The position numbers and the translations under genes were made by a program. Below the pieces are notes generated by a model. The model made no database searches. It was given only the letters and a program-made list of their open reading frames with translations, and was not told the origin of the DNA. A stretch of 64,000 bases of DNA from Pseudomonas duriflava. Its GTDB lineage: Bacteria; Pseudomonadota; Gammaproteobacteria; Pseudomonadales; Pseudomonadaceae. Location of the stretch: NCBI RefSeq assembly GCF_007830155.1, contig NZ_VLKY01000001.1, positions 248,001-312,000 on the forward strand, read 5' to 3'. Shown here piece by piece: positions 44,795-56,270 of the stretch. Positions within the stretch are counted from its first letter, which is position 1. Each line of letters opens with the position of its first letter.

Positions 44795-47004
44795 CAATCC
44801 ATCTCGAAAAAGCCGTTTCCCGAGTTGACGGCCCGCTCAAGGTCACGGGGCGGGCATTGTATGCCGGTGAGTTTGGTACAGCTGATCTCTGTACCGGTTA
44901 TGTGGTCAACAGTTCGATCGCCAAAGGACGCATTCTGCGAATCGATACCACCGAAGCGCTCAAGGTAGTGGGTGTGCTGGATGTGCTCACTCATGAGAAT
45001 CGACCCGCAGTAGCCTCGTACAATGAAAGCTATACGGATATGGATGCTGCTGACGGTAAACACTTCCGTCCACTTTATAATGACCGCATTCTGTACAGCA
45101 TGCAGCCAGTGGCGTTGGTTGTGGCGGAAAGTTTCGAGGCCGCTCGCTATGCCGCTTCGCTGGTACGTGTAGATTATGAAAGCGAGCCGCCCCAGGCTGA
45201 TTTGTATGCCCAGCGCAGCGAGGCGCATAAGGCACCTACAGAGCTACCCCCGGATCGTGGTGATGCGGAGGAGGCTTGGACTCAGGCGCCAGTAAAAGTA
45301 GAGGCGGAATACCACTCTGCCGCCGAGTTCCACAACCCTATGGAAATGCATGCTTCCACGGTGATCTATAGCACTGATGGTAAACTGACCATACATGATA
45401 AGACCCAGGGGGTGCAGAACAGCGCCCAGTTCATTTCGAACATCTTTGGGTTACCTGATGGTGATGTGCGCGTTGTGACACCCTTTGTCGGCGGTGCCTT
45501 CGGCTCTGGTTTGCGTCCTCAGTATCAGCTAGTGCTTGCGACCATGGCTGCGCTTAAGCTCAAGCGCTCGGTACGAGTAGTTTTGTCGCGTGAGCAGATG
45601 TTTTCTTTTGGGCATCGCCCGGAAACCCTTCAGCACCTGAAACTGGCCTGTGACCAGGACGGCAAGCTTGTCTCGACGATCCATGAGGTTATGGGTGAAA
45701 CCTCGAGTTTTGAGGATTTCACCGAAATGGTCGTGGTCTGGTCCGCGTCGCTGTATCAATGCCCCAATGTGCGTTTGAAATATGATCTGGTTCCTCTGGA
45801 TCTCTATACACCGTTAGATATGCGCGCCCCTGGCGCAGTGCTGGGCGTCTATGCACTAGAGTCGGCTATGGACGAACTGTCCTACGCGGCCGGGATCGAC
45901 CCGCTGGAGCTACGTATTCGTAATTTTACGGCGACGGATCCGGCTTCCGGAAATAACCCCTACTCAAGCAAAGAGTTGCTCGAATGCTACCGTCAAGGGG
46001 CTGAACGCTTTGGTTGGAACAAGCGCAGCCCTCAGCCGCGCTCGATGAAGGAGGGCCGGCAGCTGATCGGTTATGGTATGGCAACCGGTGTATGGGAGGC
46101 TATGCAGAATCCAGCCAGTGCCAAGGCGGTCATCACAATCGATGGCAGTGTGGTTGTTTCCAGCGCCACGGCAGATATCGGCACGGGCACCTATACCGTC
46201 ATGACGCAGATCGCCGCAGAATGCTTTGGCCTGCCTTTGGAAAAGGTCACTTTCAAATTGGGCGACTCTACGTTGCCCAAAGCACCGCTGGAAGGCGGCT
46301 CCTTTACCGTTTCGTCGGTAGGCTCGGCCGTCAAGCAAGCCTGTGAAGCGCTGCAACAGCAATTGTTGGATCAAGCCAAACAGGATGATCAATCGCCTTT
46401 CAAAAATTTCGAACTTACCGACGTCATTTTCGAAAATGGCACGATGCGTATCAAGGCTTCACCTCAAGAGTGCATAGAGATCACCGAGTTACTCAAGCAG
46501 GGCGGGTCGCCCAGCATGGAGGCTTTGGCCAGCGCATCGCCCAAGGAAGAGCGTGATAACTACACCACGGCAACCCACTCGGCGGTCTTTGTAGAGGTCC
46601 GGGTGGACGAGGATTTCGGTACGGTTCAGATCAGCCGAATGGTCAGTGCCATTGCAGCCGGACGGATATTAAGTCTTAAGCCAGGACGTAATCAGATCCT
46701 TGGCGGTATGGTCTGGGGGATTGGTATGGCGTTGCAGGAAGAGGGCATGCTGGACAAGAAACTGGCCCGCTGGATGAACCACAACATTGCCGAGTACCAC
46801 TACCCAGTCAATGCCGATATTCATGACCTTGACGTTATCTTTGTCAAAGAGCATGACGAGATCGTAAATCCGTTGGGAGCCAAAGGGATTGGCGAAATAG
46901 GAATTGTGGGTGTTGCAGCTGCTATTGCCAATGCGATCTATCACGCTACAGGCAAACGCATCCGTGATTTACCGATTACCTTGGACAAGGTTTTTCAGAG
47001 CTAA
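44791..47004 (+). CDS. Molybdenum aldehyde oxidoreductase, molybdopterin subunit
   Basis: 737 residues. It begins [20 protein letters not shown], the usual xanthine-oxidase large-subunit start. [20 protein letters not shown] binds the cofactor, [19 protein letters not shown] follows, and [20 protein letters not shown] has the catalytic Glu (GIGE). It resembles PaoC/YagR, which oxidises aromatic aldehydes. The maturation factor PaoD/XdhC is not in the cluster. Overlaps the FAD subunit by 4 bases. Confidence 0.94.
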   Translation: MTIHLEKAVSRVDGPLKVTGRALYAGEFGTADLCTGYVVNSSIAKGRILRIDTTEALKVVGVLDVLTHENRPAVASYNESYTDMDAADGKHFRPLYNDRILYSMQPVALVVAESFEAARYAASLVRVDYESEPPQADLYAQRSEAHKAPTELPPDRGDAEEAWTQAPVKVEAEYHSAAEFHNPMEMHASTVIYSTDGKLTIHDKTQGVQNSAQFISNIFGLPDGDVRVVTPFVGGAFGSGLRPQYQLVLATMAALKLKRSVRVVLSREQMFSFGHRPETLQHLKLACDQDGKLVSTIHEVMGETSSFEDFTEMVVVWSASLYQCPNVRLKYDLVPLDLYTPLDMRAPGAVLGVYALESAMDELSYAAGIDPLELRIRNFTATDPASGNNPYSSKELLECYRQGAERFGWNKRSPQPRSMKEGRQLIGYGMATGVWEAMQNPASAKAVITIDGSVVVSSATADIGTGTYTVMTQIAAECFGLPLEKVTFKLGDSTLPKAPLEGGSFTVSSVGSAVKQACEALQQQLLDQAKQDDQSPFKNFELTDVIFENGTMRIKASPQECIEITELLKQGGSPSMEALASASPKEERDNYTTATHSAVFVEVRVDEDFGTVQISRMVSAIAAGRILSLKPGRNQILGGMVWGIGMALQEEGMLDKKLARWMNHNIAEYHYPVNADIHDLDVIFVKEHDEIVNPLGAKGIGEIGIVGVAAAIANAIYHATGKRIRDLPITLDKVFQS

Positions 47005-47020
47005 CAGCGTTCTTGAAAGC

Positions 47021-47047
47021 ATAAAGCCCGCTTAACAGCGGGCTTTA
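47021..47047. terminator. Bidirectional terminator, aldehyde oxidoreductase / small gene
   Basis: ATAAAGCCCGC / GCGGGCTTTAT stem, 6-base loop, then TTTAA; placed 17 bases after the large-subunit stop and before the convergent small gene's stop. Confidence 0.88.
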
Positions 47048-47059
47048 TTTTAACTGGGC

Positions 47060-47233
47060 CTACTTGGATCGGCCGGCTCGTTCAATTTCGGCCTTGTAGG
47101 CAGCTGCCTCTGCTCTAGAGTGATAAATCCCTACCAAGTGACCCTCCTGATAAACATCCCAAACGGTGAGTCCTAGGGCACGGGCTTCTTGAGACATATG
47201 AGTTTCGTCACGCTCAGTAATAGTGATCGTCAT
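47060..47233 (-). CDS. Small hypothetical protein
   Basis: 57 residues from the ATG at 47233 with AAGGAGA at good spacing; the open frame to 47317 has no ribosome site. MTITITERDETHMSQEARAL then GLTVWDVYQEGHLVGIYHSR and a helical, charged end (AEAAAYKAEIERAGRSK). No family recognised. It is monocistronic. Confidence 0.7.
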   Translation of the reverse strand: MTITITERDETHMSQEARALGLTVWDVYQEGHLVGIYHSRAEAAAYKAEIERAGRSK

Positions 47234-47411
47234 TAGCGTATCTCCTTGGTTGCATAAAGGCACAAGGTGTCTCTTCGCTCGATCATAAAGGTTTAGTAAT
47301 GCAGACCAAGCCTGCATTCCGCAATAAACTGTTACATTTAGGGTGACAATATGTCACATCATGAACCCAGGCCTGTTTAACGCTCAGGTCGATCATCTGT
47401 GTAAACGCAAC

Positions 47412-47438
47412 AAAAAACGCGCCTCAAGGGCGCGTTTT
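47412..47438 (-). terminator. Terminator of purM-purN-DUF3108 operon
   Basis: AAAACGCGCC, loop TCAA, GGCGCGTTTT; the plus-strand A-run becomes a U-run on the minus strand, 17 bases after the DUF3108 stop. Confidence 0.88.
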
Positions 47439-47454
47439 ACGGTACAGAGGTAGG

Positions 47455-48171
47455 TTAGTTGCTGCTGCCTTTCACAGGCTTTCCTTCAACGATGCCTTCC
47501 TTCAGCATGATCTGATATTCCTTGCCGTCCGTTTCCATTTGATACAAGCGAACTAACAAGTAGCCCCAGTTTTTGGCGAACCACAGCTCAGTCTTACGAC
47601 TGCTTTTGGTTGGATCACGTACGCGCTCTACCTTGATGGCATCAATCAGCCCCACCTGGGTTCTTACGCGCTCTTCGCCGATGACACGAAAATCATAAGT
47701 ATCGATTTCGTCACCATCAACGACTTGATAGCTCATGCTTTTCTTGCCATCCGCTACGTCGTGTTGCAAAAGTAGCTGATACGTTGACTTATCGACCAGA
47801 CCACGATCAAGCGGCAGGCTGACAGGGTCCTTACGATCGGTACCGGTCACTTTCTTGTTGGCCCAGTCGAACGAGAGCTTACTGCCGCGACTCTTACCTA
47901 GCCCATGCCGGGAATAGGTATAGCTGACGGGGAGGAACGCATCACCCTGGTATCGGAATGTACTGCTTTCGGAAAGGCCAGCCACCAGCATCGATGCATT
48001 GAATTCAAGCTTCCAGATACCATCCTGCTGTTGTGTCAGGCTCCGCTCCGCCGAGCCGCTCATAGGCATCTGTTTCCAGTCGGCGGTATATGTTGCTGAG
48101 AATGGTTTCAGGTCAAAGGCATGCGCAGGTAACGCCAGTGCGCATGCGAGAAGGAACAGTAATCGTCGCAT
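47455..48171 (-). CDS. DUF3108 periplasmic protein
   Basis: 238 residues from the ATG at 48171 with TAGGAGA upstream. A signal peptide is clear (MRRLLFLLACALALPAHAFD). DUF3108 patterns: PFSATYTADWKQMPMSGSAE, FLPVSYTYSRHGLGKSRGSK and LLVRLYQMETDGKEYQIML. Role unknown, though it is conserved directly downstream of purN in pseudomonads. Gap to purN is 10 bases. Confidence 0.9.
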   Translation of the reverse strand: MRRLLFLLACALALPAHAFDLKPFSATYTADWKQMPMSGSAERSLTQQQDGIWKLEFNASMLVAGLSESSTFRYQGDAFLPVSYTYSRHGLGKSRGSKLSFDWANKKVTGTDRKDPVSLPLDRGLVDKSTYQLLLQHDVADGKKSMSYQVVDGDEIDTYDFRVIGEERVRTQVGLIDAIKVERVRDPTKSSRKTELWFAKNWGYLLVRLYQMETDGKEYQIMLKEGIVEGKPVKGSSN

Positions 48172-48181
48172 GGGATATCTC

Positions 48182-48832
48182 CTAGGATCGAATGACATGG
48201 CCGGTCAGCGGCAATGGCTGACCATCCAGTTCAGCTCCTCGCTCGGTCAGACACAGACGTCCTTGAGCGAACCAGCTGACGGCGAGGGGATAGATCATAT
48301 GCTCCTGGGTATGTACTCGCTCGGCCAGGGTTTCCGGCGTATCGCCCGCATGAACCGGCACGACGGCCTGGGCGACAACAGGCCCACCATCGAGCTCTTC
48401 GGTGACGAAGTGAACACTGCAGCCATGTTCGAGATCACCAGCATCAAGCGCCCGCTGATGCGTACGAAGCCCTGTATAGCGCGGGAGCAACGAAGGGTGA
48501 ATATTAAGCAGGCGACCTCGATAGTGCGTTACGAATCCTGTACTCAGGATGCGCATGAAACCTGCCAGGACCACCAGGTCTGGTGTGAAGCGATCGATAA
48601 CTTCCATTAAAGCGGTATCGAACGTTTCGCGGTCCGCAAATTGTGTGTGATCGAGAACATGAGTCTCGATACCAGCCTGTCGCGCACGCTCTAAACCGTA
48701 GGCTTCTGCACGGTTAGATACAACCGCGCAGATTCGACTCAAGGATCCGGGTTTGGCCGAGGCGTTGATCAGGGCCTGCAAGTTACTGCCGGCACCTGAA
48801 ATCAACACTACAACATTACACAGTGAGGGCAT
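48182..48832 (-). CDS. purN: Phosphoribosylglycinamide formyltransferase
   Basis: 216 residues. It transfers a formyl group from 10-formyl-THF to GAR in purine synthesis. VVLISGAGSNLQALI is the phosphate loop; LAGFMRILSTGFV and LNIHPSLLPRYTGLRTHQRA hold the Asn/His catalytic pair; TEELDGGPVVAQA holds the Asp. It overlaps purM by one base. Complements purU upstream in the window, which returns formate from the same cofactor. Confidence 0.97.
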   Translation of the reverse strand: MPSLCNVVVLISGAGSNLQALINASAKPGSLSRICAVVSNRAEAYGLERARQAGIETHVLDHTQFADRETFDTALMEVIDRFTPDLVVLAGFMRILSTGFVTHYRGRLLNIHPSLLPRYTGLRTHQRALDAGDLEHGCSVHFVTEELDGGPVVAQAVVPVHAGDTPETLAERVHTQEHMIYPLAVSWFAQGRLCLTERGAELDGQPLPLTGHVIRS

Positions 48833-49890
48833 CAGTGCGCCTTCAGGTTATTCAACACAACACGTTCGGCACTCTCGTCGCATGCAGCGATCTGGCCGAT
48901 AACCCAAGGCTGTTCACCGGCGTCACGCAGATTTTGCAGGGCTGTGTCGACCTTATCCTGAGCTACGCAGATCACCATGCCTACGCCACAGTTCAATACA
49001 CGGTGCATTTCTACTTCTGCAACGTTGCCCTGCTGCTGCAGCCAGTCGAAAACGGGCGGACGCGTCCAGCTGTTCACGTCGAGGACTGCCTGGGTACCTT
49101 TCGGCAGCACGCGTGGAATGTTTTCGGTCAGGCCGCCACCGGTGATGTGAGCCATGGCTTTAACAGCACCGGTTTCCTTGATCAATTTTAGAAGGGGCTT
49201 GACGTAAATACGCGTCGGCGCCATCAGGAGATCCGTCAAGGGCTTGCCGTCGAGCTGAATTTGTTCGATATCGGCACCAGCTACTTCAATGATCTTGCGG
49301 ATGAGGGAGTAACCATTGGAATGCGGACCAGACGAGGGTAGGGCAATCAAGGCATCGCCAGTCGTGACCTTGGACCCATCAATAATCTCGGCTTTCTCTA
49401 CAACGCCCACGCAAAAACCGGCCAGGTCGTAATCTTCGCCTTCGTACATGCCGGGCATTTCGGCGGTCTCACCACCTACCAGAGCACAGCCAGCCTGTTC
49501 GCAGCCCGTGCCGATACCGGTTACCACCTGAGCGGCTACATCGACGTTGAGCTTGCCCGTGGCGTAATAGTCCAGAAAAAACAAGGGCTCGGCGCCGCAG
49601 ACGACCAGATCGTTAACGCACATGGCGACGAGGTCGATTCCAATGCTGTCATGCTTTTTCAGGTTCATTGCTAGGCGCAATTTAGTGCCTACGCCATCGG
49701 TGCCGGATACCAGAACCGGTTGCTTATAACCGGCCGGGATCTCACAAAGGGCACCGAAACCACCAAGGCCGCCCATAACCTCGGGGCGTGCGGTCCGCTT
49801 GGCAACGCCTTTGATGCGTTCGACTAGGGCTTCGCCTGCGTCGATATCCACACCGGCGTCCTTGTAGCTCAACGAGGGTTGCTTGCTCAT
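48832..49890 (-). CDS. purM: Phosphoribosylaminoimidazole synthetase (AIR synthase)
   Basis: 352 residues. It closes FGAM to AIR with ATP. Motifs: [75 protein letters not shown] and [18 protein letters not shown]. Length is standard. Heads the purM-purN-DUF3108 operon, divergent from the DUF2066 gene. Confidence 0.97.
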   Translation of the reverse strand: MSKQPSLSYKDAGVDIDAGEALVERIKGVAKRTARPEVMGGLGGFGALCEIPAGYKQPVLVSGTDGVGTKLRLAMNLKKHDSIGIDLVAMCVNDLVVCGAEPLFFLDYYATGKLNVDVAAQVVTGIGTGCEQAGCALVGGETAEMPGMYEGEDYDLAGFCVGVVEKAEIIDGSKVTTGDALIALPSSGPHSNGYSLIRKIIEVAGADIEQIQLDGKPLTDLLMAPTRIYVKPLLKLIKETGAVKAMAHITGGGLTENIPRVLPKGTQAVLDVNSWTRPPVFDWLQQQGNVAEVEMHRVLNCGVGMVICVAQDKVDTALQNLRDAGEQPWVIGQIAACDESAERVVLNNLKAH

Positions 49891-50167
49891 GAATCCAGGC
49901 CTTTATAAATGCTGCTAAAACAGGCTATAGGGGGTGGCATAGCCTTGGGAGGCGGCGATTTTACCAGAAGCGATTGAAAAACGGCGTCTTTGAAAAGGCT
50001 GGGTTGGCAATAAGCTGGGCCGGATATCGGCTTCATTCAGTTCATGTTCAGTCAGGAAGATTGCTGAAATTGGATGGTTATGATGCAGATTCACTGTCAG
50101 TATGCTTGCCGCCAAACAGAGGGGCTTTTAAGGTATGTCTCTTCCTTCTTGCTTGCTGAGAGTCCCC

Positions 50168-51205
50168 ATGCGCCGTTTTGCCCTGTCACTGATGCTCTGC
50201 CTGCCGCTGCTGAGCCAGCCCGTAACCGCCGAGGTTGTCGAGGGGTTATATCAGGTGCGTGAGCCGGTTTCGTCGCAAAGCCCAGCAGATCGTGACGCCG
50301 CGCTTGCTAAGGCGCTGCAGGATCTCGTTATACGCCTTACGGGTGATCCTCAAGCTACACAGAAGCCTGCCCTGGCTGAGATGCTCAAAGATCCTCAGCA
50401 ATTGATTACGCAGTATGGCTATGATGCCGGTCCGCCGGCCGGTCTGGTCATCAATTTCGATCCGGCGTCAATCAACCGGACATTGACCCAGGCAGGCTTG
50501 CCAATCTGGGGCGCGAATCGTCCAGTGGTGCTTGCCTGGTGGCTGAACGATTCCGAGACGGGGAGTACCTTGATTGGAGATGGCCAGGCTGCGGCTGAAC
50601 CCTTGCGCCGTGCGGCTCGAAATAGTGGGTTGCCCCTGCGCCTGCCTTTGGCCGACCTAAGCGAGCAACTGGTTGGAACTGCGGAAACGATTGATGCAGG
50701 TAAGCCCGACGCTTTACGAGAGGCGTCTGAGCGCTATAACGCCGATGCCCTGTTGACTGTACATGCAAAGCAGGTCGGGAATGGCTGGCAGGCCCAATGG
50801 CGCATGTGGACCGGTACGGCAACCGAGCAGGGTAGCGCCCAGGGTGCCGATAATGACGCACTGGTCTCCGCTATCCTGCAGGACATCACTACGCGTCTAG
50901 CCAGACAGTACGTGGTAAAACCAGGCGCGGCTCAAGCTCTTACGCTGGTTGTTGATGGCGCCAATTTTGAACGTTACGCTCAGCTGCAGAAGTTGCTTGA
51001 GCCGATGGGCGGGCGACTGCTTCGAGCTGAAAACGGCCAGTTGCGCTATCAGCTCAATGTGAATCCTGCCCAGTTGCAAGCACAACTGGGCTTGGCCAAT
51101 TTGGAGCAGACCTCTGCACCGCTCAATGCCGATACGGCGCCTACCCAGCCCCAGGCAGCTGCCGTCGAGCCTGCTCAGAACGTTCTCTATTATCGCTGGC
51201 CATAA
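50168..51205 (+). CDS. DUF2066 exported protein
   Basis: 345 residues from the ATG at 50168, where the signal peptide begins (MRRFALSLMLCLPLLSQPVT). DUF2066 shows VVEGLYQVREPVSSQSPADR, ALQDLVIRLTGDPQATQKPA and a YGYDAGPPAGLVINFDPASI segment. It is conserved upstream of the PerM and hda genes in gamma-proteobacteria. Function unknown; periplasmic or outer-membrane-associated. Confidence 0.9.
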   Translation: MRRFALSLMLCLPLLSQPVTAEVVEGLYQVREPVSSQSPADRDAALAKALQDLVIRLTGDPQATQKPALAEMLKDPQQLITQYGYDAGPPAGLVINFDPASINRTLTQAGLPIWGANRPVVLAWWLNDSETGSTLIGDGQAAAEPLRRAARNSGLPLRLPLADLSEQLVGTAETIDAGKPDALREASERYNADALLTVHAKQVGNGWQAQWRMWTGTATEQGSAQGADNDALVSAILQDITTRLARQYVVKPGAAQALTLVVDGANFERYAQLQKLLEPMGGRLLRAENGQLRYQLNVNPAQLQAQLGLANLEQTSAPLNADTAPTQPQAAAVEPAQNVLYYRWP

Positions 51206-51274
51206 GCGAATAGGCCGGCCGCATCAGGCGGCTGGCTCCGCTCCTTCAAAAAGTAGTCTCATCGAGTATCAAAC

Positions 51275-52360
51275 ATGATTTCACGCCGCTGGTATGTCAT
51301 AGGCGGATTGGCGCTTGTGCTGTGGCTGTTACATTCTGTACAACCGATTCTTTCGCCTTTTCTGGTTAGTATGCTGCTGGCCTATCTGGGAGATCCCTTG
51401 GTTGATCGTCTAGAGCGGCTGGGCTTGTCTCGTACCCTGTCCGTTCTGATTGTTTACCTAATTTTTCTGCTTATTTTATTGGGCCTGCTGCTAATCATTG
51501 TGCCGCTGTTGTTCCGTCAACTAATGCGGCTTTATGAGCTCATGCCACTCATGCTCGACTGGCTGCAGTTCAAGGCGCTGCCTTGGATACAAGTAAATTT
51601 AGGACTTGCCGACAGTTTCTGGCGTTTCGACCGTATCAAGGCGGTAATAAGCAGCCATCTAGACCGTACTACCGATATTGTTGGAATCATTGTGGCACAG
51701 GCCACTACGTCAGGCTTAGCCATTCTAGGCTGGCTGGGCAATGCTCTATTGATTCCGGTCGTCAGCTTTTATTTGTTACGGGATTGGGATGTCATGGTGG
51801 CAAGGCTTCACAGCTTATTGCCGCGCCGTCACGAGGCCTTGGTCAACCGGCTGGTACGAGACTGCCATGAAGTACTTGGAGCCTTTCTGCGCGGACAGCT
51901 TATGGTCATGGTGGGGTTGGGCGTGATCTATGCGGTCGGCTTAATGCTGGTCGGACTGGAGTTGGGCCTGCTGATCGGTACTCTCGCAGGGCTCGCCAGC
52001 ATTGTGCCTTACATGGGGTTTGCTATTGGGCTTACTGCCGCGATGATAGCGGGCTTTTTTCAGTTCGGTCTCGAAGGCTATTCGCTACTAGCCATTCTAG
52101 CTGTTTTCGTGACGGGTCAGATGGTAGAGGGTATGCTACTAACACCCTTGCTAGTAGGCGATCGGATCGGCCTGCATCCAGTGGCCGTTATCTTTGCTGT
52201 ATTGGCCGGTGGCCAATTGTTCGGTTTCAGCGGTATTCTCCTGGCACTGCCAGTAGCGGCCATTATGATGGTACTGCTGCGCCATGTTCATGATTTGTAT
52301 AAACTTTCCGACCTTTACTCAAAACCCCGTGACGTCAGCGAGCCGCCAGACACGGCATGA
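51275..52360 (+). CDS. AI-2E family (PerM-like) membrane protein
   Basis: 361 residues with about 8 spans. The family pattern includes VQPILSPFLVSMLLAYLGDP, the soluble middle segment and LLGRG-type LLTPLLVGDRIGLHPVAVIF plus GGQLFGFSGILLALPVAAIM. Members export AI-2 or act as Na+/H+ antiporters; here the role is open. ATGA overlap with hda. Confidence 0.92.
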   Translation: MISRRWYVIGGLALVLWLLHSVQPILSPFLVSMLLAYLGDPLVDRLERLGLSRTLSVLIVYLIFLLILLGLLLIIVPLLFRQLMRLYELMPLMLDWLQFKALPWIQVNLGLADSFWRFDRIKAVISSHLDRTTDIVGIIVAQATTSGLAILGWLGNALLIPVVSFYLLRDWDVMVARLHSLLPRRHEALVNRLVRDCHEVLGAFLRGQLMVMVGLGVIYAVGLMLVGLELGLLIGTLAGLASIVPYMGFAIGLTAAMIAGFFQFGLEGYSLLAILAVFVTGQMVEGMLLTPLLVGDRIGLHPVAVIFAVLAGGQLFGFSGILLALPVAAIMMVLLRHVHDLYKLSDLYSKPRDVSEPPDTA

Positions 52361-53061
52361 AACCTATACAACTTCCTTTGGGTGTTCGTCTCCGCGATGA
52401 CGCCACCTTTGCCAATTACTACCCCGGCGCCAATGCTGCCGCGCTGGGGTATGTGGAGCGTTTGTGCGAGCGGGACGCCGGCTGGGCCGAAAACCTGATC
52501 TATCTATGGGGAGGAGAAGGAGTAGGACGAAGCCATCTGATGCAGGCAGCTTGTTTGCGTTTCTATCAGTTAGGCGAGCAGGCGGTGTATCTCCCCATGG
52601 CCGAGCTGTCCGATTATGGTCCTGCACTTTTCGACAACCTTGAGCAGTGCGAACTGGTCTGCCTGGACGATCTGGATGCCTTGGCGGGTAAGCGAGAATG
52701 GGAAGAGGGCATGTTTCATCTTTTCAATCGGGTGCGGGATGCTGGCAAGCGGCTACTGCTGTCCGGCTCGGTGCCGCCACGATCGTTACCAGTCAAGCTG
52801 CCTGACCTCAAGTCACGCCTGACCATGGCACTGGTTTTTCAGCTCCATCCGCTATCTGACGAAGACAAGCTACGTGCCCTTCAACTCCGGGCTTCGCGTC
52901 GAGGTTTGCACCTCAACGAAGAGGTAGGACGCTATATCCTTACCCGCGGCTCGCGCAGCATGAATGCCCTGTTCGAAGTTCTTGAACGGCTTGATCACGC
53001 TTCGCTACAAGCTCGACGCAAGCTGACGATTCCCTTCGTCAAGCAAATCATGCGCTGGTAG
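52357..53061 (+). CDS. hda: DnaA regulatory inactivator Hda
   Basis: 234 residues. It pairs with the beta clamp to make DnaA hydrolyse ATP. QLPLGVRLRDDATFANYYPG is the clamp-binding and AAA+ start (QLPLGV clamp motif at 4-9). GGEGVGRSHLMQAAC takes the Walker A place, with Arg-Ser instead of Lys-Thr as is usual for several Hda proteins. LVCLDDLDALAGKREWEEGM is Walker B. Conserved neighbourhood with PerM and DUF2066. Confidence 0.95.
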   Translation: MKPIQLPLGVRLRDDATFANYYPGANAAALGYVERLCERDAGWAENLIYLWGGEGVGRSHLMQAACLRFYQLGEQAVYLPMAELSDYGPALFDNLEQCELVCLDDLDALAGKREWEEGMFHLFNRVRDAGKRLLLSGSVPPRSLPVKLPDLKSRLTMALVFQLHPLSDEDKLRALQLRASRRGLHLNEEVGRYILTRGSRSMNALFEVLERLDHASLQARRKLTIPFVKQIMRW

Positions 53062-53097
53062 CGGACCTGGCCTACTAGCAGGCCGCTATTTCTGAAG

Positions 53098-54053
<956 letters not shown>

Positions 54054-54162
54054 GGAAAGGTCGCATCCTAGTGAAGGAGCCCGCTATTCTAACGGGCTTG
54101 CCGGGTGGTCTGAATGAGCGTTGTACCGGTCATATCCATCAGGGTAAACGGAGAAACTGCGG

Positions 54163-55419
54163 ATGCGCCAACGCCTGAGCGATGCAATCGAATGGGGCCG
54201 CTTCCTGGTCAAGCGATTCATGAACGACCGAGCGCCCAATAATGCGGCAGCCTTGACCTACACGACCTTATTCGCCGTCGTGCCTATGATGACCGTAACG
54301 TTTGCCATGGTATCGGCAATCCCAGCCTTTCAGGGTACGGAAGAGCAGATTCAAGTTTTTATCTTCCGGAATTTCGTACCGTCAACGGGCGAGACGCTAG
54401 AGCAGCACTTGCGCGGTTTCATCGAGCAGGCGCGGCATTTGACCTGGATTGGTGTAGCCCTGCTGGCCGTGACATCCATTACCATGCTGATCACCATTGA
54501 GAAAACCTTCAATGATATCTGGCGTGTCACCCAGCCTCGCCGGGGCATCTCGAGCTTTTTGCTGTACTGGGCCATTCTCAGCCTGGGGCCGTTGCTACTG
54601 GGTGCCGGCTTTGCCGTAAGCACCTACCTAACCTCACTGTCCCTCCTGTCCGGGCGTTATGCCGTGCTTGGTGTCGCGGTGCTGTTCAAGTTCATGCCGC
54701 TGATCTTTAGTATGGCGGCCTTTACGCTGCTCTATGCAGCCGTGCCCAATACGCGGGTGCCGCTCAAGCACGCTCTGATCGGTGGCGTGTTCACCGCTGT
54801 GCTGTTCGAGGCAGCCAAGAGTTTGTTTGGGCTTTATGTCATTTTCTTTCCAGGCTACAAGTTAATTTATGGAGCCTTTGCCACGATTCCCTTGTTCTTG
54901 GTCTGGATCTACGTGTCCTGGCTAATCGTACTGTTTGGCGCCGAATTGGTATGCAACCTGTCGTCTTCCAAGCACTGGCGGCGTGATCCGTTACCGACTT
55001 CTTTGGTTTTGCTGGGTGTCCTGCGAGTCTTTCTCGATCGACAGCAGACAGGAGCATCGTTGGATTTGCCCTCCTTGCAGAAAAGTGGCTGGCGATTGCC
55101 AGGGGAAGAATGGCAGGCCATTCTGGACTTCCTGGAGCGCGAAAAATTGGTGTGCCACACCAGTGGGGGAGGTTGGGTGCTCTGTCGGGATTTGAATACC
55201 TACGCACTGACTGAGTTGCTGCAGAAGAGCCCTTGGCATTTACCAACAGGTAACCGGCTTCCTATGGTCGAGCGCTGCCGGCATGACTGGTATCCTCCAT
55301 TGCGCGAGGCTTTGCTACAAGTCCAAGCCCAGCAGGAAAAACTTTTGGGGGGAAGTCTCGCTCAGTGGTTGCGGCCATCTGTCCAATCCGTATCAACACA
55401 GGAAACACAGTCTGTATGA
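54163..55419 (+). CDS. YihY/BrkB family membrane protein
   Basis: 418 residues. Six spans in the first 275 residues: [20 protein letters not shown] (family R-x-x-x-x-A-x-x-T-Y-x-x-L), [40 protein letters not shown] and [22 protein letters not shown] cytoplasmic winged-helix-like C-terminal domain follows (about 285-400). Once named RNase BN by mistake; its function is unknown. Overlaps the thioredoxin-like gene. Confidence 0.93.
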   Translation: MRQRLSDAIEWGRFLVKRFMNDRAPNNAAALTYTTLFAVVPMMTVTFAMVSAIPAFQGTEEQIQVFIFRNFVPSTGETLEQHLRGFIEQARHLTWIGVALLAVTSITMLITIEKTFNDIWRVTQPRRGISSFLLYWAILSLGPLLLGAGFAVSTYLTSLSLLSGRYAVLGVAVLFKFMPLIFSMAAFTLLYAAVPNTRVPLKHALIGGVFTAVLFEAAKSLFGLYVIFFPGYKLIYGAFATIPLFLVWIYVSWLIVLFGAELVCNLSSSKHWRRDPLPTSLVLLGVLRVFLDRQQTGASLDLPSLQKSGWRLPGEEWQAILDFLEREKLVCHTSGGGWVLCRDLNTYALTELLQKSPWHLPTGNRLPMVERCRHDWYPPLREALLQVQAQQEKLLGGSLAQWLRPSVQSVSTQETQSV

Positions 55420-55880
55420 ATGTGCGAATCTTAAGGCATGGGCTACTGTTGCTACTCGCTGTTCTGCTGGCAGCGTGTTCACCTGATTTTGGTCTCGATC
55501 AGCATGGCCAGAAGATCAATCGTTCACAGTGGGAAGACCGCTGGTTGGTCATTAATTACTGGGCGGAATGGTGCGGCCCATGTCATAAGGAAATTCCTGA
55601 ACTGAACGCCTTGGCTCAATCAGAGGGTGAGATTGCCGTATGGGGAGTCAATTATGATCACTTGCAAGGCGAGGCCCTGCGACAGAGTGCAGAAAAAATG
55701 TCTATTCGCTATGGTGTGTTCCAGAGCGATCCGGCGACATATTTTTCTTTACCTGTCAGCAATGTGCTGCCGGCCACCTATCTAATCGACCCGCACGGTA
55801 AGGTAAGGGCTCATCTGGTCGGTGAGCAGACAGCCGAGGCCATTCGTCAGCGGATAACGGCCTTAGAGAAAGACTCCTGA
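55416..55880 (+). CDS. TlpA-like thioredoxin lipoprotein
   Basis: 154 residues from the ATG at 55416 (ATGA overlap with the YihY gene). A lipobox follows the hydrophobic leader: [15 protein letters not shown]. The active site is [18 protein letters not shown] (WCGPC), with the cis-Pro loop in [16 protein letters not shown] periplasmic disulfide reductase anchored to a membrane. Followed by acylphosphatase after 2 bases. Confidence 0.93.
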   Translation: MNVRILRHGLLLLLAVLLAACSPDFGLDQHGQKINRSQWEDRWLVINYWAEWCGPCHKEIPELNALAQSEGEIAVWGVNYDHLQGEALRQSAEKMSIRYGVFQSDPATYFSLPVSNVLPATYLIDPHGKVRAHLVGEQTAEAIRQRITALEKDS

Positions 55881-55882
55881 TC

Positions 55883-56155
55883 ATGAGGCGGGAGGCATGG
55901 CACATCCATATTAGCGGCCGTGTTCAGGGTGTCAGCTATCGTGAAAGCGCTCGGCGTAAAGCAGAGCAGCTTAACGTTACAGGATGGGTGCGTAATCTCA
56001 CAGATGGCCGTGTTGAGCTCTTGGCTGAAGGCGAACCCGAAGCGCTTGAAGCATTCAAAGCGTGGTTACGGCAAGGTCCTGAACACGCTAGCGTTGTTAA
56101 GTTCGAGAAAGAGTCATGTCTATTAGAAGGTGCTATGGATTTCCGTATCCGCTAG
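55883..56155 (+). CDS. acyP: Acylphosphatase
   Basis: 90 residues, the normal size. It hydrolyses acyl phosphates such as carbamoyl phosphate. HIHISGRVQGVSYRESARRK has the phosphate loop with catalytic Arg and TGWVRNLTDGRVELLAEGEP the catalytic Asn. ATCATG start with a weak ribosome site suggests coupling to the gene above. Confidence 0.95.
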   Translation: MRREAWHIHISGRVQGVSYRESARRKAEQLNVTGWVRNLTDGRVELLAEGEPEALEAFKAWLRQGPEHASVVKFEKESCLLEGAMDFRIR

Positions 56156-56270
56156 TAGCGCATCATCTGGGTAGGCATGTTGGCGGTGTGTTTCTACCAT
56201 AAGATATTGCTATCACCGCTCTGTAAGATTTCTTCACATCCAAGCGGAATGCTCTGGTCTTGCGCTGGAT

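Noticed and set aside
54163-55419. RNase BN annotation for the YihY gene
   Set aside because: The family was once given this name in error; the protein is an integral membrane protein without nuclease motifs.
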